Source: VRUE01 sp963774405 (GTDB lineage Bacteria; Actinomycetota; Thermoleophilia; Solirubrobacterales; 70-9). Taken from it: a stretch of 64,000 nucleotides of DNA. The position numbers and the translations under genes were made by a program. This document shows positions 57,793 to 64,000 of this stretch, piece by piece. The stretch is from assembly GCA_963774405.1 (NCBI GenBank), contig CAVZEV010000005.1, positions 682,001 through 746,000 on the forward strand, given 5' to 3'. The notes beneath the pieces are model-generated. The model ran no database searches and was not told the DNA's origin. It worked only from the letters and a program-made list of their open reading frames with translations. The number at the start of each line of letters is the position of its first letter. The stretch's first letter is position 1.

Positions 57793-58644
57793 CTGGCCCT
57801 CGTCACAGGCGCCGGCGGAATGCTCGGTCGCGATGTCGTCCTCGCCGCCGGCAACGCCGGTCACGACGTGGTCGGCTTCGGCCACACCGAGCTCGACATC
57901 ACGGATGCGGCTGCGCTCGGCGCCAAGTTCGAGCTCGAGCGCCCAGACGTGGTGATCAACTGCGCCGCTTGGACTGACGTCGACGGCGCCGAGGAGTCTG
58001 AGGAGGCGGCACTGGCGGTCAACGGCACCGCCGCCGGCAACGTTGCCGCGGCTGCTGCCGCGGTCGGCGCCAGCGTCGTCTACGTCTCCAGCGACTACGT
58101 CTTCGACGGCAGCAAGGGTGCGCCTTACGTCGAGACCGACCAGACCGCGCCGCTCTGCGCCTACGGACGCACCAAGCTCGCCGGCGAGGAAGCGACGGCC
58201 GCAGCCAACAAGCGTCACTTCGTCGTTCGCTCCTCCTGGCTCTTCGGCATCGGCGGCTCCAACTTCGTCGAGACGATGTTGCGCCTCGCCTCGACCCAAA
58301 ACGAGGTCCTGGTTGTGCGCGACCAGGTCGGCTCGCCCACCTACACCTGGCACCTCGCCTATGGGATTGTGCGCCTGATCGAGGGGGTCGAGTTCGGCAT
58401 CCACCACATGGCCGCCGGCGGCGCCTGCTCCTGGTACGACTTCGCCCGCGAGATCTTCGACCAGGCCAAGGTCGAGTGCCTGGTCCTCTCCGCCACCACC
58501 GACATGCTCGGGCGCCCCGCCCCGCGCCCCGCCTACTCGGCCCTGGAGAGCCAGCGCGAGCACGCGATCGAGCTGCCGCCCTGGCGCGACGGCCTCTCCG
58601 CTTATCTCTCGCAGCGCGCGGCCGAGCAGGAGGCAGCGGCGTAG
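57793..58644 (+). CDS. rmlD: dTDP-4-dehydrorhamnose reductase
   Basis: A 283-residue SDR when started at CTG 57793. The ATG at 57820 would remove the Rossmann motif TGAGGMLG, so it cannot be the true start; an ATG at 57788 is one frame off and would work if a base were wrong. VYVSSDYVFDG, the catalytic YGRTK and FVVRSSWLFG are typical of RmlD. It makes the last step to dTDP-L-rhamnose. It is followed by a 344-bp gap with RNA genes, then rmlB and rmlC. Confidence 0.88.
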   Translation: MALVTGAGGMLGRDVVLAAGNAGHDVVGFGHTELDITDAAALGAKFELERPDVVINCAAWTDVDGAEESEEAALAVNGTAAGNVAAAAAAVGASVVYVSSDYVFDGSKGAPYVETDQTAPLCAYGRTKLAGEEATAAANKRHFVVRSSWLFGIGGSNFVETMLRLASTQNEVLVVRDQVGSPTYTWHLAYGIVRLIEGVEFGIHHMAAGGACSWYDFAREIFDQAKVECLVLSATTDMLGRPAPRPAYSALESQREHAIELPPWRDGLSAYLSQRAAEQEAAA

Positions 58645-58668
58645 GTTGTCCCTTATCTCAGCCGCCGA

Positions 58669-58729
58669 TTTCACCCAGAGTGAAAACAAAGCGTGTCAAA
58701 ACGCGTACGCATAGATTTAGGCATAAATC
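58669..58729. promoter_or_regulatory. AT-rich putative promoter with two palindromes
   Basis: In this locally AT-rich stretch TTTCAC-N5-GTGAAA (58669-58685) and GATTTA-GGCA-TAAATC (58714-58729) are perfect inverted repeats. It lies just before the tRNA-like gene and is the best place for a promoter serving the RNA genes and rmlBC. Confidence 0.4.
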
Positions 58730-58749
58730 CACCGTTAGGGTCGCGGGCA

Positions 58750-58836
58750 GGAGGGCGAAGGAGACAGGTGTCTCCAGGCAGCTGATACCTGTCATGTACG
58801 ACTAGCCCGGATCCGGTTCGAGTCCGGCGCCCTCCG
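58750..58836 (+). tRNA. tRNA-like gene with 8/4 acceptor/T-stem layout, anticodon GAT
   Basis: The 8-bp acceptor stem GGAGGGCG (58750-58757) pairs perfectly with CGCCCTCC (58828-58835). It is followed by G at the discriminator position and CA. A 6-bp D stem GGAGAC/GTCTCC (58760-58775) has the 4-nt loop AGGT. The anticodon stem GGCAG/CTGTC (58777-58793) carries the loop CTGATAC, so the anticodon is GAT. The T arm has 4 bp: CCGG-TTCGAGT-CCGG (58813-58827). The region between (58794-58812) has no clear stem. This 8/4 form with an extended D stem fits the reported unusual bacterial tRNAs found in searches for selenocysteine tRNA. U8 is absent, so function in translation is doubtful. Confidence 0.5.
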
Positions 58837-58853
58837 CAGAAGACCGCCGGAGC

Positions 58854-58963
58854 GGTCGAGACTGGGCAGGCCACCCCTGGTATCGTGGGAGTGGGTATCA
58901 GCTGCCTGCGGGGTGGCCCCCCGCTTCGCCAGACTCGACCCGCTCCGGCGGGTCTTGTCGTTT
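58854..58963 (+). ncRNA. Structured RNA copy 1, attenuator-like, upstream of rmlB
   Basis: Closing stem: GGTCGAG-A-CTGG (58854-58865) with CCAG-A-CTCGACC (58929-58940). Inside are a small CCC/GGG hairpin (about 58875-58889) with GGTATCG in the loop and a GCGGGG/CCCCGC hairpin (58908-58924). A terminator-like stem GACCCGC/GCGGGTC (58937-58954) followed by TTGTCGTTT shares four bases with the closing stem, so the two exclude each other. An upstream hairpin GACCGC/GCGGTC (58842-58857) also competes for the closing stem. rmlB starts 25 nt further on. A diverged copy lies at 60543-60652. Known families considered do not match. Confidence 0.6.
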
Positions 58964-58988
58964 CGGGATCGCTAATCTTCCGCCCCCC

Positions 58989-59972
58989 ATGAAGCTCCTC
59001 GTCACCGGCGCCGCCGGCTTCATCGGCTCCACCTACGTGCGCCTGGCCGGTGCCGAGCACGAGATCCGTGTGCTCGACAAGCTCACCTACGCCGGCCGCC
59101 GCGAGAACCTGCCCGAGGGCACCGAGCTGATCGAGGGCGCGATCGAGGACCCCAAGGTCGTGCGCGAGGCGATGGAGGGCTGCGACGCGGTCGTCAACTT
59201 CGCCGCCGAGTCCCACGTCGACCGCTCGATCGAGGACCAGGACGCCTTCGCCCGCACCCACGTGATCGGCACCGGCACCCTGCTCGATGCCGCCCGCGAG
59301 CATGGCATCGGCCGCTACCTGCAGGTCTCCACCGACGAGGTCTACGGCTCGATCGAGTCCGGTTCGTTCACCGAGACCTCGCCGCTCGACCCCTCCTCGC
59401 CCTACTCGGCGACCAAGGCCGCCGGCGACCTACTCGTCACCGCCCACGTTCACACCTACGGCATCGACGCCTCGATCGTGCGCGGCTCCAACAACTACGG
59501 CCCGCGCCAGTACCCCGAGAAGCTGATCCCGCTGATCACGCTGAACGCCCTGCACGGCGACCCGCTGCCGGTCTACGGCGACGGCAAGCAGGTCCGCAAC
59601 TGGCTCTACGTCGAGGACTTCTGCAGCGGCATCCACACCGTGCTGGGCAAGGGCAAGGCCGGCGAGGCCTACAACGTCGGCGGTCCCGACGAGTGCGAGA
59701 ACATCGAGGTGGTCAAGCGGGTGATCGAGCTGACCGGCAAAGACGAGTCGCTGATCGAATACGTCAAGGACCGCCCCGGCCACGACCGCCGCTACTCGCT
59801 CTCCTCGGCCAAGCTGAAGGAGCAGCTGGGCTGGGAGGCCAAGGTCCACTTCGCCGAGGGCCTGGAGAAGACCGTCGCCTGGTACCGCGACAACGAGGAG
59901 TGGTGGGGACCGATCCGCTCCGGCGAGTACCGCGAGTACTACGAGAAGCAGTACGGCAAGGCCCTCAGCTAG
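58989..59972 (+). CDS. rmlB: dTDP-glucose 4,6-dehydratase
   Basis: A 327-residue extended SDR: LLVTGAAGFIGSTYV, NFAAESHVDRSI, VSTDEVYGSI with the catalytic Asp-Glu pair, YSATKAAGD with Tyr/Lys, and RGSNNYGPRQYPEK. All RmlB hallmarks are present. It converts dTDP-glucose to dTDP-4-keto-6-deoxyglucose. Its stop overlaps the rmlC GTG by one base. Expression may depend on the attenuator-like RNA just upstream. Confidence 0.95.
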   Translation: MKLLVTGAAGFIGSTYVRLAGAEHEIRVLDKLTYAGRRENLPEGTELIEGAIEDPKVVREAMEGCDAVVNFAAESHVDRSIEDQDAFARTHVIGTGTLLDAAREHGIGRYLQVSTDEVYGSIESGSFTETSPLDPSSPYSATKAAGDLLVTAHVHTYGIDASIVRGSNNYGPRQYPEKLIPLITLNALHGDPLPVYGDGKQVRNWLYVEDFCSGIHTVLGKGKAGEAYNVGGPDECENIEVVKRVIELTGKDESLIEYVKDRPGHDRRYSLSSAKLKEQLGWEAKVHFAEGLEKTVAWYRDNEEWWGPIRSGEYREYYEKQYGKALS

Positions 59973-60520
59973 TGCTGGAGCGCCTGCCGACCAAGCTCGA
60001 GGGCGTCGTCCTGCTCGCGCCGACCGTCCACGGCGACGAGCGCGGCTTCATGGTCGAGACCTACCGCCGCGACCTCTGGGCCGAGCACGGGGTCGAGGTC
60101 GAGTTCGTCCAGCACAACCACTCGCGCTCTTCCAAGGGCACCCTGCGCGGCCTGCACTTCCAGACCGAGCCCGGCCAGGCGAAGCTGGTCCGCTGCCCGC
60201 GCGGCAAGATCTTCGACGTCGCCGTCGACCTGCGCCGCGGCTCGCCCACCTACGGCCAGTGGGAGGGCTACGAGCTCGACGACGAGGCGCACCGCCAGCT
60301 CTTCATCCCGGTCGGCTTCGGCCACGGTTTCGCCGTGCTCAGCGAGACCGCCGACGTCACCTACCTCTGCTCGAGCACCTACGACCCGGCGACCGAGTCG
60401 GGCATCGCCTGGGACGACCCGGGCGTCGGGGTCGAGTGGCCGGTCCACGATCCGCTGCTCTCCGAGCGCGACAAGAGTGCACCGACCCTCGCCGAAGTCG
60501 GCGAGACGCTGCCGTTCTGA
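59972..60520 (+). CDS. rmlC: dTDP-4-dehydrorhamnose 3,5-epimerase
   Basis: A 182-residue cupin with a GTG start. HNHSRSSKGTLRGLHFQ contains the catalytic His, FDVAVDLRRGSPTYG the catalytic Asp, and FGHGFAVLSETADVTYLCS the active-site Tyr region. It epimerises the rmlB product before RmlD reduction. It is translated with rmlB. The second copy of the structured RNA begins 22 nt after its stop and provides a terminator-like end. Confidence 0.94.
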   Translation: MLERLPTKLEGVVLLAPTVHGDERGFMVETYRRDLWAEHGVEVEFVQHNHSRSSKGTLRGLHFQTEPGQAKLVRCPRGKIFDVAVDLRRGSPTYGQWEGYELDDEAHRQLFIPVGFGHGFAVLSETADVTYLCSSTYDPATESGIAWDDPGVGVEWPVHDPLLSERDKSAPTLAEVGETLPF

Positions 60521-60542
60521 TGTTAAACGGTGTACAGAGAGC

Positions 60543-60652
60543 GGTCGAGTCTGGGGCGAGCTGCCCCGGTACGCTGGGGAAGGTTGTGAATCGCCTGCGG
60601 GATGGTTACCCGCATCACCAGACTCGGCCCGCCTCGGCGGGCCTTGTCGTTT
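60543..60652 (+). ncRNA. Structured RNA copy 2, after rmlC
   Basis: The same architecture as copy 1: a closing stem GGTCGAGTCTGG (60543-60554) with CCAGACTCGGCC (60618-60629), CCCC/GGGG (60564-60579) with GGTACG in the loop, GCGGG/CCCGC (60597-60613), and the terminator stem GGCCCGC/GCGGGCC (60626-60643) plus TTGTCGTTT. Compared with copy 1, paired bases change together (A-T to G-C in the terminator), which supports a conserved fold. No gene follows on this strand, so here it acts as a 3' end or independent RNA. The rest of the gap to 60760 holds nothing recognised. Confidence 0.6.
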
Positions 60653-60759
60653 GAGGGATGTGCTTCGCTGCGTCGAAGGTGGGATCGCACCGGCGGTTTG
60701 ACTAGGGCGACCGGCTCGTCGCTTCGCGGACCCGCGGGCATCGCAGTCCGCAGGCTCAT

Positions 60760-61275
60760 CTACAGATACGCCTCGACCCAGGACCGATAGGCCCCGATGA
60801 ATTCACGGGAGCTCTCATGGACGAGCTCGGCTGTCCGGTGCACGGTTCCGGCCGGCACCTCGACGTAGCTGTGCTCGACCATGCTGCGGGCCTTCTGGGC
60901 GCGGCTGAGGCGACGACAAAGGGCACCATCGATCACCTTGGCCTCCCGCAACGTTGCGAAGGCGCGCCGAGCGGCTCCCTCGTCTCGGGTGTCGGGGGCC
61001 TCCAGCGCCGCCAGCTTGACGCCCGCGATGGCAAGGTCCGCGACGTAGTTCTGGACGCGTCCCAGGGCTCGCTCGACCGCCTGGGCCCTGTTGTAGGCCT
61101 CCATATCGGTCCTCGTCTCATAGGCGGCCTTGAACTGCTTCAGCTCGAAGGTCTCGCCGAAGGCCGCCATCGCGGTCTCGAGCGCGGCGTGTTGCCGCGG
61201 GAAGTCCTCGAGATGGTCGACGATCTCGCGTTGCCAACGGACGATGTCCGTCTTGCGCAGCGACGGGCTTGCCAT
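60760..61275 (-). CDS. HEPN-domain toxin
   Basis: A 171-residue alpha-helical protein with the HEPN RNase motif R130-x4-H135 in ARSMVEHSYVEV. It is encoded directly behind a nucleotidyltransferase with an ATGA overlap, which is the standard HEPN-MNT module. In such pairs the HEPN protein is an RNase and the MNT protein modifies and silences it, for example by adding AMP to a Tyr near the motif; Y137 is suitably placed here. Confidence 0.82.
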   Translation of the reverse strand: MASPSLRKTDIVRWQREIVDHLEDFPRQHAALETAMAAFGETFELKQFKAAYETRTDMEAYNRAQAVERALGRVQNYVADLAIAGVKLAALEAPDTRDEGAARRAFATLREAKVIDGALCRRLSRAQKARSMVEHSYVEVPAGTVHRTAELVHESSREFIGAYRSWVEAYL

Positions 61276-61826
61276 CAGGGCGCCAGAAAGCTGTCGATCT
61301 CAGCCAGGGCCTCGCGGGCGCGGCGCTTGTCCCGCCGCCTGCCCTGTCGCATCAATGCGTCCCCGCGCTCCCCGAGCTTGGCCCAGAGATCGTCGCGATC
61401 GACCAGCGCCCGGCCGTCTCGCACCGCATCGCCCAACAGTCGCGGATTCGCCTCAGCCTCGCCGATCGGCACGATGTCAACCCGACGGCCGAGCAGGCGC
61501 TCGAGTTTTGCGCTCAGGTCGACCACTTGCTCCAAGCCTGGGTCCCGCATCTCAACCAGGAGATCGAGGTCGCTCTGCGGCGTGTCCTCGCCGCGTGCGG
61601 CGGAGCCGAAGAGCAGGGCGAAGCGAACGTTGGGCTCGGTGCGCAGCGCCTCTCGGAGGGATGCGAGGAGCGGCCATGAGCGGCGCAGGTACTGCTTCTC
61701 GGCGGCCGAGATGGTCAGTCGACGTGGGCTTGGCCGATGCGCCCGCACGGTTCCCTGGTTCACGGCCCGCCGCAGCGTCCGCTCGTTCGCGCCGACCTGA
61801 TCGGCCAGGAGTTGCAGCTCCGTCAT
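61275..61826 (-). CDS. MNT-domain nucleotidyltransferase antitoxin with N-terminal HTH
   Basis: A 183-residue protein from ATG 61826. An N-terminal helix-turn-helix (about 1-40: LLADQVGANERTLRRAVNQG) precedes the minimal nucleotidyltransferase core with G74-S75 in FGSAARGE and the metal pair D86-L-D88. It probably inactivates the HEPN partner by nucleotide transfer and may repress its own promoter through the extra HTH, a less common addition. The gene lies divergent from a VapBC pair. Confidence 0.85.
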   Translation of the reverse strand: MTELQLLADQVGANERTLRRAVNQGTVRAHRPSPRRLTISAAEKQYLRRSWPLLASLREALRTEPNVRFALLFGSAARGEDTPQSDLDLLVEMRDPGLEQVVDLSAKLERLLGRRVDIVPIGEAEANPRLLGDAVRDGRALVDRDDLWAKLGERGDALMRQGRRRDKRRAREALAEIDSFLAP

Positions 61827-61953
61827 GTGTCCATTGTACGGAGTTCGTATGTCCGATAACGTGCTAGCTGCCAATTCTGGCCGCGTGCTGACTGCGCACC
61901 ACGAGTGCGTCGGCGCCCTGCACGATTGGGCCCATGCCAAACGCAACCGCCAT

Positions 61954-61963
61954 AGACATGTCT
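61954..61963. promoter_or_regulatory. Palindrome AGACATGTCT upstream of the antitoxin gene
   Basis: A perfect 10-bp palindrome lies 24 bp before the antitoxin ATG, flanked by CCAT and ATGG. It is a candidate operator for the FitA-like antitoxin. Confidence 0.4.
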
Positions 61964-61987
61964 GCCACATGGCCTAATGTCATCCAC

Positions 61988-62218
61988 ATGCCCAAGATGA
62001 TCCAGATCCGCAATGTGCCCGACGACGTCCACAGGACGCTCAAGGTGCGTGCTGCCGAAGAGGGGATCTCCCTCTCCGACTACATAAAGCGCGATCTCGA
62101 AGAGCTCTCCAAGCAGCTGACCCTCGGAGATGTCTTTGCCCGCGCTCGAGCGCGCGGCCCCTCCGGGATCACCACCGAGGAGATCGTCGAGGGCATTCGA
62201 GCATCTCGCGGCGAGTAG
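61988..62218 (+). CDS. FitA/VapB-like ribbon-helix-helix antitoxin
   Basis: A 76-residue protein from ATG 61988 (a second ATG is 9 nt later). The ribbon-helix-helix IQIRNVPDDVHRTLKVRA and GISLSDYIKRDLEEL is typical of FitA-type antitoxins. The C-terminal tail (TTEEIVEGIRASRGE) would bind the PIN toxin encoded 7 bp downstream. Autorepression through the upstream palindrome is expected. Confidence 0.87.
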   Translation: MPKMIQIRNVPDDVHRTLKVRAAEEGISLSDYIKRDLEELSKQLTLGDVFARARARGPSGITTEEIVEGIRASRGE

Positions 62219-62225
62219 CGGGATC

Positions 62226-62633
62226 GTGCCCGTCATCGACGCATCGGTCGTCGTCAGCGTGCTGGCCGACGCCGAGCACGCTCGCTGGGCCGAGTCCCAG
62301 CTTTCGACCGCCGGCGCCGGCCGATCCCTTTGGGTTCCGCATCTGATCGATGCGGAGGTCGGTCAGGCGCTGCGCCGCGAAGTTACGTCTGGTCGCCTGG
62401 ATGAGGAGAGGGCAGACGCGGCGCTGCTGGATCTCATGCGGATGCCACTTCGGCGCATCGATCACATTGGCCTGATCCAACGGGCCTGGGAGTTGCGCCA
62501 CAACTTCAGCTTCTACGACGGTCTCTACGTCGCCCTCGCCGAGGGCTTGGAGGTGTCCCTGGTCACGCTGGACCACCGCCTTGCCAGGGCTGTCGGCGAT
62601 GCCACCGAGGTGGCTGTGCTCACCGCCGGCTAG
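62226..62633 (+). CDS. vapC: PIN-domain toxin (VapC/FitB-like)
   Basis: A 135-residue protein from GTG 62226. VIDASVVVSVLAD gives the first catalytic Asp, VPHLIDAEVGQALRR the Glu, FSFYDGLYVALAEG the next Asp, and LVTLDHRLARA the last. The start is chosen because the beta strand begins there. It pairs with the ribbon-helix-helix antitoxin immediately upstream and overlaps the convergent glycosyltransferase by 4 bp. Confidence 0.9.
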   Translation: MPVIDASVVVSVLADAEHARWAESQLSTAGAGRSLWVPHLIDAEVGQALRREVTSGRLDEERADAALLDLMRMPLRRIDHIGLIQRAWELRHNFSFYDGLYVALAEGLEVSLVTLDHRLARAVGDATEVAVLTAG

Positions 62634-63505
62634 CGCCCGCGGACCGCGGTGATGCCGAGGCTGACCGCGAGCTTGGCGCCGATCCCGGCGTAGACGGCCG
62701 CGTTGACCAGCGGGTTGTGCTCCTCTGCGTCGAAGCGGCGGTAGAAGCGGCCCATGCCGCGGTGGAAGGCGATCTCCTGTTTGGGCGCGCGCCGCTTGCC
62801 GCTGGAGCCGCCCTTGACGTGCAGGGCGACGCCAGCCGGCTCGTAGAAGACCTTCCAGCCGGCCTGCCAGAAGCGCCGGCACCAGTCGAGGTCCTCCATG
62901 TAGAGCCAGTAGCCCTCGTCGAGCAGGCCGACCTCACGCACCGCCTCGGCCCGGCAGAGCATGAAGGCGCCGTTGACGGCGTCGACCTCGCCCGGGTCGT
63001 CGTCGCCGAGGTGAGTCGCCCGGTACTGGCTCAGCGACTCGCCCGCATCGTCGTCGCGGCCGATCCCGGTGAAGTGGGCGAGGGCGCTGAGCGGGGTCGG
63101 GAAGGAGCGCTTGCAGGCGTGGTCGAGCTCGCCCGACTCGGTCACCAGCTTGCAGCCGACCATGCCGATCCGCTCGTCGGAGTAAAGCCGCGCCAGCGAG
63201 GCGTCCAGGGTGCCGGCGTAGACCTCGGTGTCTGGATTGAGCAGCAGGACCGCTTTCGCCTCGTCCTCGCGCAGGACGACGTTGTTGGCGGCCGAGAAGC
63301 CGATGTTCTCGCGCCGCAGCAGTCGCACCTCGGGAAACTCTCGCTCGACCATGTCGGGCGTCGCGTCGGGACTGCCGCTGTCGACCACGGTCACCCGCAT
63401 CGACCCGCTTGCCGGGTGCTCGCGCAGTGAGCGCAGACAGCGGCGCAGCAGCTCTTCGGCGCCGTGGCTGACGATGACGATCTCGAGATCGAGCGGGGCG
63501 GACAT
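62630..63505 (-). CDS. GT2 glycosyltransferase E (rhamnosyltransferase-like)
   Basis: A 291-residue GT2 enzyme: LEIVIVSHGAEELLRRCL, VTVVDSGSPDATPDMV, KAVLLLNPDTEVYAG with the metal site, and GYWLYMEDLDWCRRFWQAG. A C-terminal hydrophobic segment may contact the membrane. It resembles WbbL-like rhamnosyltransferases and is next to the WbaP-type gene on the same strand. Together with the rml genes this supports a rhamnose-containing repeat unit. Confidence 0.9.
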   Translation of the reverse strand: MSAPLDLEIVIVSHGAEELLRRCLRSLREHPASGSMRVTVVDSGSPDATPDMVEREFPEVRLLRRENIGFSAANNVVLREDEAKAVLLLNPDTEVYAGTLDASLARLYSDERIGMVGCKLVTESGELDHACKRSFPTPLSALAHFTGIGRDDDAGESLSQYRATHLGDDDPGEVDAVNGAFMLCRAEAVREVGLLDEGYWLYMEDLDWCRRFWQAGWKVFYEPAGVALHVKGGSSGKRRAPKQEIAFHRGMGRFYRRFDAEEHNPLVNAAVYAGIGAKLAVSLGITAVRGR

Positions 63506-63516
63506 GGCGCGGATTC

Positions 63517-64000
63517 TCAGTAGGCGCCTTCGCCGCGGACGATCGCCCGCGGCGTGCGCAGGAGAATCGCCAGGTCGCCGGCGACCGAGAGGTTGTCGAG
63601 GTAGTCGCGCTCCATCGCCAGCCGCTCCTCGAAGGTGAGGTCGCCGCGCCCGTAGACCTGCATCGGACCGGTCAGGCCGGGCTTGACCGCGAGGCGGGCG
63701 CGCTGGCGCTCGTCATAGAGGGCGACCACGGCCTCCTCCTCGGGCCGCGGCCCGACCAGTGACATGTCCCCGCGCAGCACGTTGATCAGCTGTGGCAGCT
63801 CGTCGAGGCTGGTCCGCCGCAGCAGCTTCCCCGCCCGGGTGATCCGCGGGTCGTCGACGATCTTGAAGGCGGGCTCGTCGAGCTTCTCGAGATCGACCAG
63901 CTCGGCCAGCCGCTCCTCGGCGTCGGCGACCATGGTGCGGAACTTCAGCATCGTGAACGGCACCCCCTCCTTGCCGGCGCGCTTCTGGCGGAAGAAGACC
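63517..64000 (-). CDS. WbaP/WcaJ-type phosphoglycosyl transferase (partial, 5' end beyond the window)
   Basis: The visible C-terminal 160 residues show the catalytic core of polyprenyl-phosphate sugar phosphotransferases: FFRQKRAGKEG, FTMLKFRTMVADAEERL, TRAGKLLRRTSLDELPQLIN, GDMSLVGPRP and KPGLTGPMQVYGRGDLTF. The enzyme transfers a hexose-1-phosphate to undecaprenyl phosphate and starts the repeat unit. The N-terminal membrane domain would lie past position 64000. Confidence 0.93.
   Translation of the reverse strand, partial: VFFRQKRAGKEGVPFTMLKFRTMVADAEERLAELVDLEKLDEPAFKIVDDPRITRAGKLLRRTSLDELPQLINVLRGDMSLVGPRPEEEAVVALYDERQRARLAVKPGLTGPMQVYGRGDLTFEERLAMERDYLDNLSVAGDLAILLRTPRAIVRGEGAY

Noticed and set aside
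58750..58836. Selenocysteine tRNA
   Set aside because: The 8-bp acceptor, 6-bp D stem with 4-nt loop and G discriminator fit, but the anticodon loop reads CTGATAC (GAT), not TCA. The T stem has 4 bp, and no SelA/SelB gene or long variable arm is present.
58813..58838. tRNA 3' end as an attachment site of an integrated island
   Set aside because: The T arm and acceptor look like a tRNA 3' end, but a matching 5' acceptor strand lies upstream. I noticed no second copy of this end, and there is no integrase gene in the window.
58854..58963. Known RNA families (6C RNA, T-box leader, c-di-GMP riboswitch, small SRP RNA)
   Set aside because: The needed signatures (paired C6 loops, T-box sequence with specifier loop, GNRA-docked c-di-GMP core, SRP GGAAGCA tip) are absent. 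Similarity was limited to short GC-rich strings.

Overview
The window comes from a high-GC (about two-thirds G+C) bacterium, most likely a soil actinobacterium of the Thermoleophilia/Solirubrobacterales type. This is inferred from fused PafBC-type WYL regulators, an ECF sigma factor fused to a zinc-finger anti-sigma-like tail, frequent GTG/TTG starts and ATGA gene overlaps. There is no rRNA gene and no CRISPR array. One tRNA-like gene and two copies of an apparently undescribed structured RNA are present.

Layout. 0-4.4 kb: defence and toxin-antitoxin genes (a solitary AbiEi-like protein coupled to a YgjP-type peptidase, an AbiEi/AbiEii pair, a NERD protein). 4.4-11 kb: signalling (ECF sigma factor, secreted Cys-repeat protein, OmpR-type regulator, hybrid histidine kinase, HD-GYP regulator). 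11-30.7 kb: mostly housekeeping (dehydrogenase, FAH-family enzyme, arsR-aquaporin-arsC operon with a clear operator, YhaM-like nuclease, three large membrane proteins, PafBC, metallo-beta-lactamase, penicillin acylase, DUF1906 protein, DJ-1/GlxA divergent pair, a VapBC pair, a PPOX flavoprotein). 30.8-37.3 kb: a secreted glycoside hydrolase, an IS630 element, remnants of a second hydrolase and of an ATPase, and two more large membrane proteins. 37.3-64 kb: a surface-polysaccharide locus with six GT2 glycosyltransferases, epimerases, two Wzx flippases, a Wzy-like polymerase, GDP-fucose genes, two FkbM methyltransferases, the complete dTDP-rhamnose set (rmlA, rmlD, rmlB, rmlC) and the start of a WbaP-type phosphoglycosyl transferase.

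How it works together. Rml and Gmd/Fcl would supply dTDP-L-rhamnose and GDP-L-fucose. The WbaP-type enzyme would start the repeat unit on undecaprenyl phosphate, GT2 enzymes would extend it, and Wzx/Wzy would flip and polymerise it. The rml genes are split by islets of toxin-antitoxin and ATPase genes (54.4-57.8 kb and 60.8-62.6 kb).

The most unusual part is the gap between rmlD and rmlB (58.65-58.99 kb). It holds an 87-nt tRNA-like gene with an 8-bp acceptor stem and 4-bp T stem, whose anticodon arm is perfectly complementary over 15 nt to a structured RNA lying just downstream. That RNA ends in a terminator-like hairpin that competes with its closing stem, 25 nt before rmlB. A diverged second copy with compensatory changes follows rmlC.

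Caution: from 42.8 to about 51 kb almost every gene is broken by single extra bases. The pattern looks like consensus error rather than true decay, and a few isolated cases occur elsewhere.
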